A stretch of 7,953 nucleotides of DNA from a bacterium (GTDB lineage: Bacteria > JAMORN01): contig JAMORN010000128.1 of assembly GCA_027063545.1 (NCBI GenBank), positions 1 to 7,953 on the forward strand, given 5' to 3'. Shown here piece after piece: positions 1 through 6,735 of this stretch; positions within the stretch are counted from its first letter, which is position 1; every line of letters starts with the position of its first letter. A program made the position numbers and the translations under genes. The notes under the pieces were generated by a model, which had not been told where the DNA came from, did not search any database, and was given only the letters and a program-made list of their open reading frames with translations.

Positions 1-529
1 TACCAATAAACTCAAGCGCCCAAACATTTTGTTCTACCTGACAAACTTCAACACATCTTCCACATAACACACACTTTTGAGGTTCAAGTTTTAAAGAAGG
101 AGTAGATGTATCAGGAGGTAAATCTCTGAGTTTCTTATCAAACCTTACTTCTCTTATACCAAATTCAGCAGCAAGCCTTTGTAATTCACAATTACCATTT
201 CTTTGACATGTTAAACAATCATCAGGATGATTTGATAATATTAACTCTAATACTGTTCTCCTTATCTCATAAAGTTCAGCATCATGAGTTATTATTTTCA
301 TTCCATCTTCAACCTTTGTAGCACAAGCCCTAACAGGCCTTCTCATTCCTTCTACCTTTACAATACAAAGCCCACAGGATGCACTTGGAGGTAAATCAGG
401 ATGATTACATAAAGCAGGAATCTTTATCTGAGCAAATTTTGCTGCTTCAAGAATTGTAAAATTAGCATCAACCTCTAATTCTTTTCCATTAATTGTAATC
501 TTTACTTTATTTTCTGTGACTTGAGCCAT
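1..529 (-). CDS. hndD: HndD-like [FeFe] hydrogenase catalytic subunit, N-terminal part (partial, runs off the left edge)
   Basis: This is the N-terminal 176 residues of an iron-sulfur oxidoreductase subunit. A [2Fe-2S] ferredoxin domain has cysteines 41, 52, 55 and 68 in C-x10-C-x2-C-x12-C spacing. It is followed by the His-ligated [4Fe-4S] motif H101-x3-C105-x2-C108-x5-C114, and then the first four-cysteine cluster motif of a two-cluster ferredoxin domain (C153, C156, C159, C163). This layout is shared by HndD/HydA [FeFe] hydrogenases, NuoG and some NAD-linked formate dehydrogenase alpha subunits. The preceding genes in hndA-hndB-hndC order favour HndD, which would oxidise or form H2 in the cytoplasm and exchange electrons with the NuoF-like subunit. 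The H-cluster domain lies outside the window, so catalysis cannot be checked. The ATG at 529-527 follows AAGGAG on the minus strand at suitable spacing, 23 bases after the previous stop. The reading frame is intact to the edge. Confidence 0.8.
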   Translation of the reverse strand, partial: MAQVTENKVKITINGKELEVDANFTILEAAKFAQIKIPALCNHPDLPPSASCGLCIVKVEGMRRPVRACATKVEDGMKIITHDAELYEIRRTVLELILSNHPDDCLTCQRNGNCELQRLAAEFGIREVRFDKKLRDLPPDTSTPSLKLEPQKCVLCGRCVEVCQVEQNVWALEFIG

Positions 530-552
530 ATCTATATACTCCTTTTTTATTT

Positions 553-2325
553 TTATTCTTTTATTACAGCACCAAATTTACATACATTATAACATTCACC
601 GCACTTAATACATATACTTTGGTCAATAACATGAGGCTTCTTTCTTTCACCGCTTATAGCATTAACAGGACATCTTATAGCACACAATGTACAGCCAATA
701 CACTTTGTTGGATCAATTGCATATTTAACAAGTTCTCTACATTTTCCAGCACGACATCTCTTATCTTTAATATGTTCTTCATATTCATCTCTAAAGTATT
801 TTAGTGTAGATAATACAGGATTAGGAGCAGTTTGTCCAAGCCCACATAAAGAAGCCTTTTGCATTGCTTTTCCAATAGAAATCAATTTGTCAATATCTTC
901 CATCTCTCCATGACCTATTGAAATTTTATTTAAAATAGAAAGCATTTGGGTTCCACCAATTCTACATGGAGAACACTTACCACAAGACTCATCAACAGCA
1001 AACTGGAGATAAAATTTTGCAACATCTATCATACAATCCTCATTATCCATAACAATCATACCACCAGATCCCATAATAGAACCTAGATTCTGAAGAGTTT
1101 CATACGCAATAGGTGTATCCAAATATTCTTCTGGAATAACCCCTCCAGATGGACCACCTGTTTGGACTGCTTTAAACTTTCTATTTCCTGTTAAACCACC
1201 ACCTACATCAAAAATAATCTCTCTTAATGTAAGCCCCATTGGTACTTCAACAAGTCCAGAGTTTTTAATCTTTCCTGTTAAAGCAAATACCTTTGTACCC
1301 TTAGAATTTTCATATCCTATTTGAGAATACCAATCACCACCTTTATAAAGTATTACAGGTACATTTGCAAATGTTTCCACATTATTAATAAGTGTTGGTT
1401 TATCCCATAATCCTTTTATAGAAGGATAAGGTGGTCTTGGCCTTGGCATACCTCTTTTACCTTCAATAGAAGCAATAAGTGCTGTTTCCTCACCACAAAC
1501 AAACGCTCCAGCCCCAAGCCTTAATTCTATATCAAAAGAAAAGTCTGTTCCTAAAATATTTTCACCCAATAATCCATATTCTCTAGCCTGTTTTATTGCT
1601 TTTTCAAGTCTTTCTATTGCTAAAGGATATTCTGCTCTAACATAAATAAATCCCTGCTTTGCACCAATTGTATAACCAGCTATTATCATTCCTTCAAGAA
1701 CAGAGTGAGGATCGCCTTCTAATATACTTCTATCCATGTAAGCACCTGGATCTCCTTCGTCAGCATTACATATAACATACTTTATATCACTTTCTACATT
1801 CTTTGTACAATTCCATTTCATCCATGTTGGAAATCCTCCACCACCTCTTCCTCTTAATCCACTTTTTTTGAGTTCTTCAATAACTTGATCAGGAGTATAT
1901 TCTTTTAGAATTTTAGCTAAAGCCTTATATCCATTTCTTTTTATATATTCATTGATATCTTCAGGATTTATAACCCCACTATTTCTTAAAACAACTCTAA
2001 ATTGTTTATGATAAAATTCTACTTTAGTATTTTTTATTAAAGGATGAGTTTCTTTTTTATAAATTTTATCTTTTAATTTAGTTATTTTACCATTTTTTAT
2101 AACTTCTTCAATAAATGTATCTATCTCATCTTCTGTTATATTTGTAATTATAATATTATCTGGCCAAACTTTAATTATATTCTTATATGTATAAAGTCCA
2201 AAAGTATAGAATTTTCTCAAATGAACCTTTTGTCTTAGATTTTCATCAACCAACTTTTTATTGATTAGATCGTAAAGATTCCCGGCTTTTTGACAACCTA
2301 TAAATATGATTTTTCTATTATCCAT
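553..2325 (-). CDS. hndC: HndC/NuoF-like FMN- and NAD(P)-binding subunit of the hydrogenase complex
   Basis: This 590-residue flavoprotein is the diaphorase subunit that exchanges electrons between NAD(P)H, FMN and Fe-S clusters. Residues 1-90 resemble a thioredoxin-like [2Fe-2S] domain. The NuoF core follows: the glycine-rich loop GLRGRGGGGFPTWMKW at 157-172 region, CNADEGDPGAYMDR at 186-199, and the FMN/NAD segment GAGAFVCGEETALIASIEG at 271-289. The N3-type [4Fe-4S] ligands are C448, C451, C454 and C494. A cysteine pair sits at C524/C529. A C-terminal two-cluster ferredoxin domain has C542/C545/C548/C552 and C572/C575/C578/C582. Length and order fit HndC/HydB rather than the shorter complex I NuoF, which lacks the C-terminal ferredoxin domain. 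Two oddities are visible. The N-terminal domain has only C11 of the four usual cluster cysteines (T41 and Y45 stand where C-x3-C is expected). W168 also replaces a residue often glycine in the FMN loop. AAGGAG precedes the ATG, 13 bases after the hndB-like stop. Confidence 0.93.
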   Translation of the reverse strand: MDNRKIIFIGCQKAGNLYDLINKKLVDENLRQKVHLRKFYTFGLYTYKNIIKVWPDNIIITNITEDEIDTFIEEVIKNGKITKLKDKIYKKETHPLIKNTKVEFYHKQFRVVLRNSGVINPEDINEYIKRNGYKALAKILKEYTPDQVIEELKKSGLRGRGGGGFPTWMKWNCTKNVESDIKYVICNADEGDPGAYMDRSILEGDPHSVLEGMIIAGYTIGAKQGFIYVRAEYPLAIERLEKAIKQAREYGLLGENILGTDFSFDIELRLGAGAFVCGEETALIASIEGKRGMPRPRPPYPSIKGLWDKPTLINNVETFANVPVILYKGGDWYSQIGYENSKGTKVFALTGKIKNSGLVEVPMGLTLREIIFDVGGGLTGNRKFKAVQTGGPSGGVIPEEYLDTPIAYETLQNLGSIMGSGGMIVMDNEDCMIDVAKFYLQFAVDESCGKCSPCRIGGTQMLSILNKISIGHGEMEDIDKLISIGKAMQKASLCGLGQTAPNPVLSTLKYFRDEYEEHIKDKRCRAGKCRELVKYAIDPTKCIGCTLCAIRCPVNAISGERKKPHVIDQSICIKCGECYNVCKFGAVIKE

Positions 2326-2338
2326 ACTTCTTCTCCTT

Positions 2339-2734
2339 TTATTTTACTTCTTCTTCTTCATATATATCCTGATATGGTTTATCTAGAATATTTTCATGAA
2401 GTACCTTTTTCCCTTCTACATGTTCTTCTAAAATTCTTATAGCAAATTTTTCATCCACATATCCATATAAAACATTTGGAAGATCCTTCATAACAACTTC
2501 AACATTAGGCTCAGAGAAGCATAAACCTAAGCATCCAACCTTTTTTACAACCACATTTTTTAAGCCTCTTTTCTCTACTTCTTTTTGAAAGACTTCATAA
2601 ACTTTATCTGCTCCTGCAGCAATTCCACATGTTCCCATACCAATTCTTAATTCTATTATATCATCAGAATCCTTTTTTGTTAGTTCATCAGCAAATTTGA
2701 AAAGCTCATCGGGATTTTTAAACTTCTTTGCCAT
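2339..2734 (-). CDS. hndB: HndB-like thioredoxin-fold (2Fe-2S) ferredoxin subunit
   Basis: This small cytoplasmic protein of 131 residues has the thioredoxin-like ferredoxin fold. The motif GMGTCGIAAGA is at 32-42 (C36), and GCLGLCFSEP is at 67-76 (C68 and C72). These match the HndB family and the N-terminal domains of HndC/NuoF-like proteins. Only three cysteines are present in the whole protein, so a fourth cluster ligand is not evident; I cannot say whether three is normal for this family. The C-terminus is acidic. Its position between the NuoE-like and NuoF-like genes is that of hndB in hndABCD, so it is expected to be part of the hydrogenase complex. The start ATG shares one base with the stop of the preceding gene (TAATG), and GAAGGAG lies inside the end of that gene, which suggests translational coupling and balanced synthesis. 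Confidence 0.9.
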   Translation of the reverse strand: MAKKFKNPDELFKFADELTKKDSDDIIELRIGMGTCGIAAGADKVYEVFQKEVEKRGLKNVVVKKVGCLGLCFSEPNVEVVMKDLPNVLYGYVDEKFAIRILEEHVEGKKVLHENILDKPYQDIYEEEEVK

Positions 2735-3273
2735 TATTCTTCTCCTTCTTGTTTGTATTTACCTAATATTTCAGGTAATTTTTCTTTAGTAAGATTTCCA
2801 TATACATCATTATTAATCATAATAACAGGGGCAAGACCACAGCATCCAACACATCTTACTGTTTGTAAAGAAAATAAACCATCTTCAGTTGTTCCACCAA
2901 CACCTATTCCTAAAAGATTTTCTAACTCCATTAATAGATCATTTCCCCCCTTTAAATAACAAGCTGTACCCATACAGACTGAGATTTTGTATCTACCCGG
3001 TTTATTTAATTTAAAAAGATGATAAAAAGTAATTACACCATATATCTTTGCAAGAGGTTCATTTAATAATTTTGATATTTTCATTGCGACTTTTCTGGGA
3101 ATATACCCATAAATTTCTTGAACTTTGTGAAGAATCATTATTAAATTTCCAGGTTTATTTTTCCATTCAGCAATGAAATCTTCAAGTTCCTTTGGTAAAG
3201 GTATTTCTTGAGCTTTATAAAACGTAATTTCTTTATCTGCAACATTATCTAAGTGGGGTTTTTCGTGAGTCAT
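2734..3273 (-). CDS. hndA: HndA/NuoE-like [2Fe-2S] subunit, first gene of the hydrogenase operon
   Basis: This 179-residue protein is of the NuoE/HydC/HndA family, which transfers electrons next to the NuoF-like flavoprotein. After an N-terminal helical part (about 28-90, including the typical IYGYIPRKVA and IYGVITFYHLF stretches), a thioredoxin-fold domain carries the complete [2Fe-2S] ligand set C100-x4-C105 and C141-x3-C145. C144 is an extra cysteine beside C145. The sequence CVGCCGLAPV matches the second ligand motif well. Length is usual for the family. It is the first gene of the minus-strand operon and directly overlaps the hndB-like gene. The ATG at 3273-3271 is preceded on its strand by AAAGGAG at about 8 bases. 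Upstream lies a clear promoter with a Rex-type operator. On its own this protein could belong to complex I or a formate dehydrogenase; the following genes make the Hnd assignment. Confidence 0.93.
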   Translation of the reverse strand: MTHEKPHLDNVADKEITFYKAQEIPLPKELEDFIAEWKNKPGNLIMILHKVQEIYGYIPRKVAMKISKLLNEPLAKIYGVITFYHLFKLNKPGRYKISVCMGTACYLKGGNDLLMELENLLGIGVGGTTEDGLFSLQTVRCVGCCGLAPVIMINNDVYGNLTKEKLPEILGKYKQEGEE

Positions 3274-3325
3274 CTTTTTACTCCTTTGTTTTTGTTTGTT
3301 ATCTTTTTCACTACTTCTACTACAT

Positions 3326-3354
3326 AATATAATAAATTGTTAAAAAATTCACAA
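3326..3354 (-). promoter_or_regulatory. Promoter of the hndABCD operon
   Basis: Read on the minus strand, TTGTGA (plus-strand 3354-3349) and TATATT (3331-3326) are separated by exactly 17 bases and resemble sigma70 -35 and -10 boxes. The -10 lies in the context TTATATTATG. Transcription would begin near 3319, giving a leader of about 45 bases before the hndA ATG at 3273. The -35 box is also the right half of the Rex-like site. Confidence 0.65.
3337..3354. promoter_or_regulatory. Putative Rex operator overlapping the hnd promoter
   Basis: The 18 bases TTGTTAAAAAATTCACAA form an imperfect inverted repeat: TTGTTAA, four A, TTCACAA, with one mismatch between arms. Rex, the NADH/NAD+ sensing repressor, is known to bind sites of the form TTGTTAA-N4-TTAACAA or TTGTGAA-N4-TTCACAA. 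This sequence has one arm of each. It covers the -35 box and most of the spacer of the hnd promoter, so a bound repressor would block RNA polymerase. Rex commonly controls hydrogenase and fermentation genes. The regulator gene itself is not in the window, so binding is inferred. Confidence 0.72.
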
Positions 3355-3423
3355 ACATTTTTTCAAAAAAAAAGAAAGACCTGTGATTAATTATATTAAA
3401 AACTTAAAATACTCTTAAAATCG

Positions 3424-3479
3424 ATTCAAGTATTTAGATTAATCTAAACAGATATTTTTTATTTTTTTTATACTTGAAT
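3424..3479. repeat. 16-bp perfect palindrome within the span of a 9-bp inverted repeat
   Basis: TTTAGATTAATCTAAA at 3433-3448 is a perfect 16-bp palindrome. Directly before it lies ATTCAAGTA (3424-3432), and its exact reverse complement TACTTGAAT occurs at 3471-3479, enclosing the palindrome and a T-rich stretch. The arrangement sits in the middle of the divergent region, where an operator for the rightward gene or for both units would be expected. It could also fold in a transcript. No known regulator is recognised from the sequence. Confidence 0.6.
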
Positions 3480-3530
3480 AAAGTTTAAAAAAATCTATTT
3501 TTGTTAAAATAATTTCTAAAAAATTTATTT

Positions 3531-3536
3531 TATACT
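3531..3536 (+). promoter_or_regulatory. Possible -10 box of the prohibitin-like gene
   Basis: TATACT is the best -10 candidate upstream of the rightward gene, about 40 bases before its ATG. No recognisable -35 box lies 16-18 bases upstream (AATAAT at the expected place). Other AT-rich hexamers such as TATAAT at 3546-3551 compete, so the assignment is weak. Confidence 0.25.
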
Positions 3537-3560
3537 TTTAAATTATATAATTATTGAAAA

Positions 3561-3567
3561 AAAGGAG
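3561..3567 (+). promoter_or_regulatory. Ribosome-binding site that fixes the start of the prohibitin-like gene
   Basis: AAAGGAG ends 7 bases before the ATG at 3575-3577. An in-frame TTG at 3554 would place this site inside the coding sequence and has no Shine-Dalgarno of its own, so the ATG is the better start. Confidence 0.85.
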
Positions 3568-3574
3568 ATATAAT

Positions 3575-4525
3575 ATGCAAAAGGAAATAAAATACAATTT
3601 CAATTTTAATATCTTAATAATAATAGTAATTGGACTGGTTATTCTTTTATTTTTTAGTGGATCATTTAAAATAATTGAAAGTGGGAATGTTGGGATAAAA
3701 ATAACGTTAGGGAAATATTCACCAAATGAATTATATCCGGGACTTCATATTAAAATACCCTTTATTCAACAAATAAAAGTAGTGGATGTAAAGTATCATA
3801 CCATTAACTATAAAGGAACCTCAGCGACTTATAAAAATGTGACAAATAAATTCAATCAAAAAAAGGGGGTAATAGAACAGCCCATGATTCAGGTACTGGA
3901 TCAAAGAGGTTTGCCTATATATGTAGAATTGACAATAAGATATAGGTTATATCCTGATAAAGCCTCTGAAACCTTACAGGAGTGGGGAATAAATTGGGAA
4001 GATAAGGCAATAAATCCTGTGGTAAGAGCGGCTGTGAGGGATGTTATTGGTAGATATCCAGCTGAAAAGATTCCAACTTTAAGACAGGAGATAGCTGTAG
4101 GGATTGAATCTTTAATCAGAAAAAAGATAGATGAAATTGAAGGAAAGCCAATAGAGGTAAAGGATGTTCTTTTAAGAAATATTCTTCTTCCTCCTAGTAT
4201 TGCGAAAAAAATAGAAGAGGTTCAACAGGCGAAACAGGAAGCTCAGAGGATGAAGTATGAGGAAGAAAAGGCAAAAAAGGAACAGGAGATTCGTTTAATT
4301 AAGGCTGAAACAGAAAAACAGGAAAAGATAAAAGTGGCAGAAGGAATAAAAGAGGCTAATTTACTTATATCAAGTAGTATTACTCCTATGCTTATAAAAT
4401 GGAAGCAACTAGATGTTCAAGCTAAAATGGCTGAAGCTATAAAAAACAATCCTAATGTTACTATATTTATGGGAACAGGAAATATGGGCTTTAATTTATG
4501 GACAAATCTTCCAAAAAAGAAATAA
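3575..4525 (+). CDS. Prohibitin-like SPFH/Band 7 membrane protein
   Basis: This 316-residue protein is anchored by one N-terminal membrane helix (about 12-29, rich in Ile/Leu/Val) preceded by a short charged segment. A Band 7/SPFH domain follows from about 33 to 215: ESGNVGIKITLGKYSPNEL and YPGLHIKIPFIQQI open it, and the conserved arrangement RAAVRDVIGRYPAEKI plus VKDVLLRNILLPPSIAKKI closes it. Residues about 210-262 form a Lys/Glu/Gln-rich coiled coil. The C-terminus NNPNVTIFMGTGN resembles the end of bacterial prohibitins. Proteins of this family form ring-like oligomers on the membrane and often act with the protease FtsH or in membrane organisation; the specific role here is unknown. HflC or HflK are related alternatives, but no partner hflK/hflC or NfeD-type gene is next to it. 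It is divergent from the hydrogenase operon. The ATG at 3575 is chosen because of the AAAGGAG seven bases upstream. Confidence 0.88.
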   Translation: MQKEIKYNFNFNILIIIVIGLVILLFFSGSFKIIESGNVGIKITLGKYSPNELYPGLHIKIPFIQQIKVVDVKYHTINYKGTSATYKNVTNKFNQKKGVIEQPMIQVLDQRGLPIYVELTIRYRLYPDKASETLQEWGINWEDKAINPVVRAAVRDVIGRYPAEKIPTLRQEIAVGIESLIRKKIDEIEGKPIEVKDVLLRNILLPPSIAKKIEEVQQAKQEAQRMKYEEEKAKKEQEIRLIKAETEKQEKIKVAEGIKEANLLISSSITPMLIKWKQLDVQAKMAEAIKNNPNVTIFMGTGNMGFNLWTNLPKKK

Positions 4526-4602
4526 AAATATAGTGTTTTGAAAATCATTTTTTTCTTTTTATTTTTTATCTAATAAAACATTTAAAAAAGGATTTATTAT
4601 CT

Positions 4603-4917
4603 ATGAAAATAAGAATAGCAAGAATTAATATTTTTGATTCTATATTAACAGGAATCTTTCTTTTTATTATATTATATATAATTCTATTTACAGCACTTTT
4701 TTTTGTAATAAAGTATTCAGATTTAGATAGCATAGATACTATATCTCTTTTTGTAAGTATAAGATATAGCTATTTAAAATTTTTGTTGGCAGGATCGCTT
4801 TTTTCAGGAATAATAGGAGGAATTTTATCTGCTCTTTTAACACTAATTTATAATACTATTTCTCCAATAATTAATGGGATAGTTATAGAAATAGAGGACA
4901 TAGAAAAGGAACTGTAA
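4603..4917 (+). CDS. Small two-helix membrane protein, possibly DUF3566-like
   Basis: This 104-residue protein has two hydrophobic segments: about residues 13-37 and, after a short polar loop (about 38-56), about 58-83. The second contains a glycine cluster (SGIIGGILSALL). The C-terminal tail YNTISPIINGIVIEIEDIEKEL is amphipathic and ends acidic. The layout, with a basic start, two helices and an N-x(6-8)-G-[IV]-x-[IV]-E-type ending, resembles small membrane proteins annotated as DUF3566, but I make that link from memory of the pattern and hold it loosely. AAAAAGGA precedes the ATG at 10 bases. The stop TAA is directly followed by the ATG of lepA with no gap, and the lepA ribosome-binding site AAAAGGA lies inside this gene, so the two are surely co-translated. 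No function is known to me. Confidence 0.8.
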   Translation: MKIRIARINIFDSILTGIFLFIILYIILFTALFFVIKYSDLDSIDTISLFVSIRYSYLKFLLAGSLFSGIIGGILSALLTLIYNTISPIINGIVIEIEDIEKEL

Positions 4918-6729
4918 ATGGATTATCAAAAAAAGATAAGAAATTTTTCAATAATTGCTCATATTGATCATGGGAAATCTACCTTGGCAGATAGAATGAT
5001 AGAAATTACAAAAACTATATCAGAAAGGGAATTGGTTGATCAAGTGCTCGACTCTATGGATTTAGAAAGGGAAAGAGGGATAACAATAAAATCTCATCCA
5101 ATTAGAATGGAATATAAGTCAAAGGATGGAGAAATCTATATTTTTAATTTAATAGATACTCCAGGACATGTTGATTTTTCTTATGAAGTTTCAAGATCAT
5201 TGGCTGCTTGTGAGGGGGCAATATTGGTTGTAGATGCTTCACAGGGAATTGAAGCACAAACATTTTCCACTCTTTATCAAGCTTTGGAAAATGATTTAGC
5301 TATTATACCAGTTTTGAATAAGATAGATTTACCATCAGCAAGAGTTGAAGAATTATCAGAAGAGTTATCTGATCTTTTAGGAGTTTTTCCTGAAGAGGTG
5401 ATAAAGGTATCTGCTAAAATGGGTATAGGAATTGAAGATTTAATGGAGGCTATAGTAAGAGAAATACCTGCCCCTGAGGGAGATGAAAATGCTCCTGTTA
5501 GAGCTTTAATCTTTGATAGTTTTTATGATAAATATAGAGGTGTGGTAGTTTATGTTAGAATGAAAGAGGGAACTTTAAAGATTGGTGATAAGATAAAATT
5601 TTTTGCTACAGGTAAGGAATTTGAAATAGAAGAGCTTGGATATATAAAATTGGGTAGATATCCACAAAAACAATTAAAAGCAGGAGAGATTGGCTATATA
5701 ATAGCTAATATTAAAGAGATTAGAGATGCAAGGGTTGGGGATACTATAACAACTGTTGAAAACCCAGCTAAAGAACCTTTACCTGGTTATAAAGAAGTAA
5801 AACCAATGGTATATTGTGGAATATTTCCTGCAGAAGGTTCAAATTACGAAGATTTAAAGGAAGCTTTAGAAAGGTTATCTTTAAATGATAGTAGTATTGT
5901 ATATGAACCAGAAGTTTCTGATGCTTTAGGACATGGATTTAGAGCAGGATTTTTAGGACTTCTTCACATGGAGATTGTTCAAGAGAGGCTCTATAGAGAG
6001 TTTGGAGTAAATATTATAACAACCGTTCCTTCAGTAAAATATAAAGTAATAATGAAAGATGGGGAGGAAAGATTTATTAGCAATCCTTCTGAACTTCCTC
6101 AACCGGGTACATTTGAGAAAATAGAAGAGCCATTTGTAAGGGGTATAATTATAACACCAAATAATTATATGAGCCCTATAATCAAGCTTGCTCAAGATAG
6201 AAGAGGTGAATATATAAGTACTTCAACAATAGATGTTAATACTGTTGAACTGACATTTGAATTTCCACTAGGGGAAATAATTTTAGATTTTTTTGATAAA
6301 CTAAAATCTGTTTCTAGTGGATATGCTTCTATGGATTATGAATTTATTGGTTATAGAGAGGGAGATTTAGTTAAGTTAGATATACTTATTAATGGCCAAA
6401 AGGTAGATGCTTTTTCTGTTATTATTCATAGAAAAAGGGCTTACTATATGGCAAGGGCTATAGTTGATAAATTAAAAGAAGTAATTCCAAGACAGCTATT
6501 TGAGGTTGTAATTCAAGCAGCAATAGGAAATAAGATAATAGCTCGTTCGTCAATAAAACCTATGAGGAAGGATGTATTGGCAAAATGTTACGGTGGAGAT
6601 GTAACAAGAAAGAAGAAGCTTTTAGAAAAGCAAAAAGAAGGGAAAAAAAGAATGAAGATGATAGGTAAGGTTGAGGTTCCTCAAGAGGCTTTTTTAGCTG
6701 TATTAAAAATTGATCAGGTTGGAGGATAG
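4918..6729 (+). CDS. lepA: Elongation factor 4 (LepA), ribosome-associated translation GTPase
   Basis: This 603-residue protein is LepA/EF4, a GTPase of the EF-G family that acts on the ribosome and has been linked to back-translocation, 30S biogenesis and initiation. All GTP-binding motifs are intact: G1 AHIDHGKST 14-22, G2 RGIT 53-56, G3 DTPGH 80-84 with H84, G4 NKID 134-137 and G5 SAK 165-167. Domain II (about 190-280) and two EF-G-like domains follow, with the signatures [20 protein letters not shown] (339-358) and the segment beginning [10 protein letters not shown]. The C-terminal LepA-specific domain includes [20 protein letters not shown] (558-577). Length is normal for the family. 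EF-G, TypA/BipA and TetM are ruled out by this C-terminus. The ATG touches the stop of the small membrane protein gene, with AAAAGGA seven bases upstream. The signal peptidase gene follows after 6 bases, the same lepA-lepB order known in other bacteria. Confidence 0.98.
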   Translation: MDYQKKIRNFSIIAHIDHGKSTLADRMIEITKTISERELVDQVLDSMDLERERGITIKSHPIRMEYKSKDGEIYIFNLIDTPGHVDFSYEVSRSLAACEGAILVVDASQGIEAQTFSTLYQALENDLAIIPVLNKIDLPSARVEELSEELSDLLGVFPEEVIKVSAKMGIGIEDLMEAIVREIPAPEGDENAPVRALIFDSFYDKYRGVVVYVRMKEGTLKIGDKIKFFATGKEFEIEELGYIKLGRYPQKQLKAGEIGYIIANIKEIRDARVGDTITTVENPAKEPLPGYKEVKPMVYCGIFPAEGSNYEDLKEALERLSLNDSSIVYEPEVSDALGHGFRAGFLGLLHMEIVQERLYREFGVNIITTVPSVKYKVIMKDGEERFISNPSELPQPGTFEKIEEPFVRGIIITPNNYMSPIIKLAQDRRGEYISTSTIDVNTVELTFEFPLGEIILDFFDKLKSVSSGYASMDYEFIGYREGDLVKLDILINGQKVDAFSVIIHRKRAYYMARAIVDKLKEVIPRQLFEVVIQAAIGNKIIARSSIKPMRKDVLAKCYGGDVTRKKKLLEKQKEGKKRMKMIGKVEVPQEAFLAVLKIDQVGG

Positions 6730-6735
6730 AAAAAT

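Larger units (their letters stand above)
3274..3574. other. Divergent intergenic region between the hnd operon and the prohibitin-like gene
   Basis: This 301-base, extremely AT-rich region separates two divergent transcription units and contains no convincing gene. From left to right it holds the hndA ribosome-binding site, a sigma70-type promoter on the minus strand, a Rex-like operator, a direct repeat of CTTAAAAT at 3403-3410 and 3414-3421, a 16-bp palindrome with a neighbouring 9-bp inverted repeat, and the ribosome-binding site of the rightward gene. The sequence between about 3355 and 3420 shows A/T tracts but nothing else I can name. Confidence 0.8.

Noticed and set aside
619-804. Plus-strand open frame of 61 codons
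   Set aside because: It lies antisense inside the well-supported NuoF-like gene, covers the reverse of its ferredoxin motifs and has no ribosome-binding site of note.
2753-2959. Plus-strand open frame of 68 codons
   Set aside because: It is antisense to the cluster-binding half of the NuoE-like gene and shows no protein-like features of its own.
1-3273. Respiratory complex I (nuoEFG) as identity of the minus-strand operon
   Set aside because: A separate HndB-like gene lies between the NuoE- and NuoF-like genes, and the NuoF-like protein has a C-terminal two-cluster ferredoxin domain; both are Hnd/Hyd features not found in complex I.
3501-3519. Second Rex-like site beginning TTGTTAA
   Set aside because: Only the left arm matches; the bases after the four-base spacer do not resemble TTAACAA or TTCACAA, so it is a half-site expected in AT-rich DNA.
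3554-3574. TTG start giving seven extra residues to the prohibitin-like protein
   Set aside because: The strong AAAGGAG at 3561-3567 would fall inside the coding region, and the ATG at 3575 is correctly spaced from it.
4532-4568. Terminator after the prohibitin-like gene
   Set aside because: A T-rich run is present, but the only nearby stem (around TGTTTTGAAAATCA) is short, mismatched and nearly free of G-C pairs, so a Rho-independent terminator is not supported.
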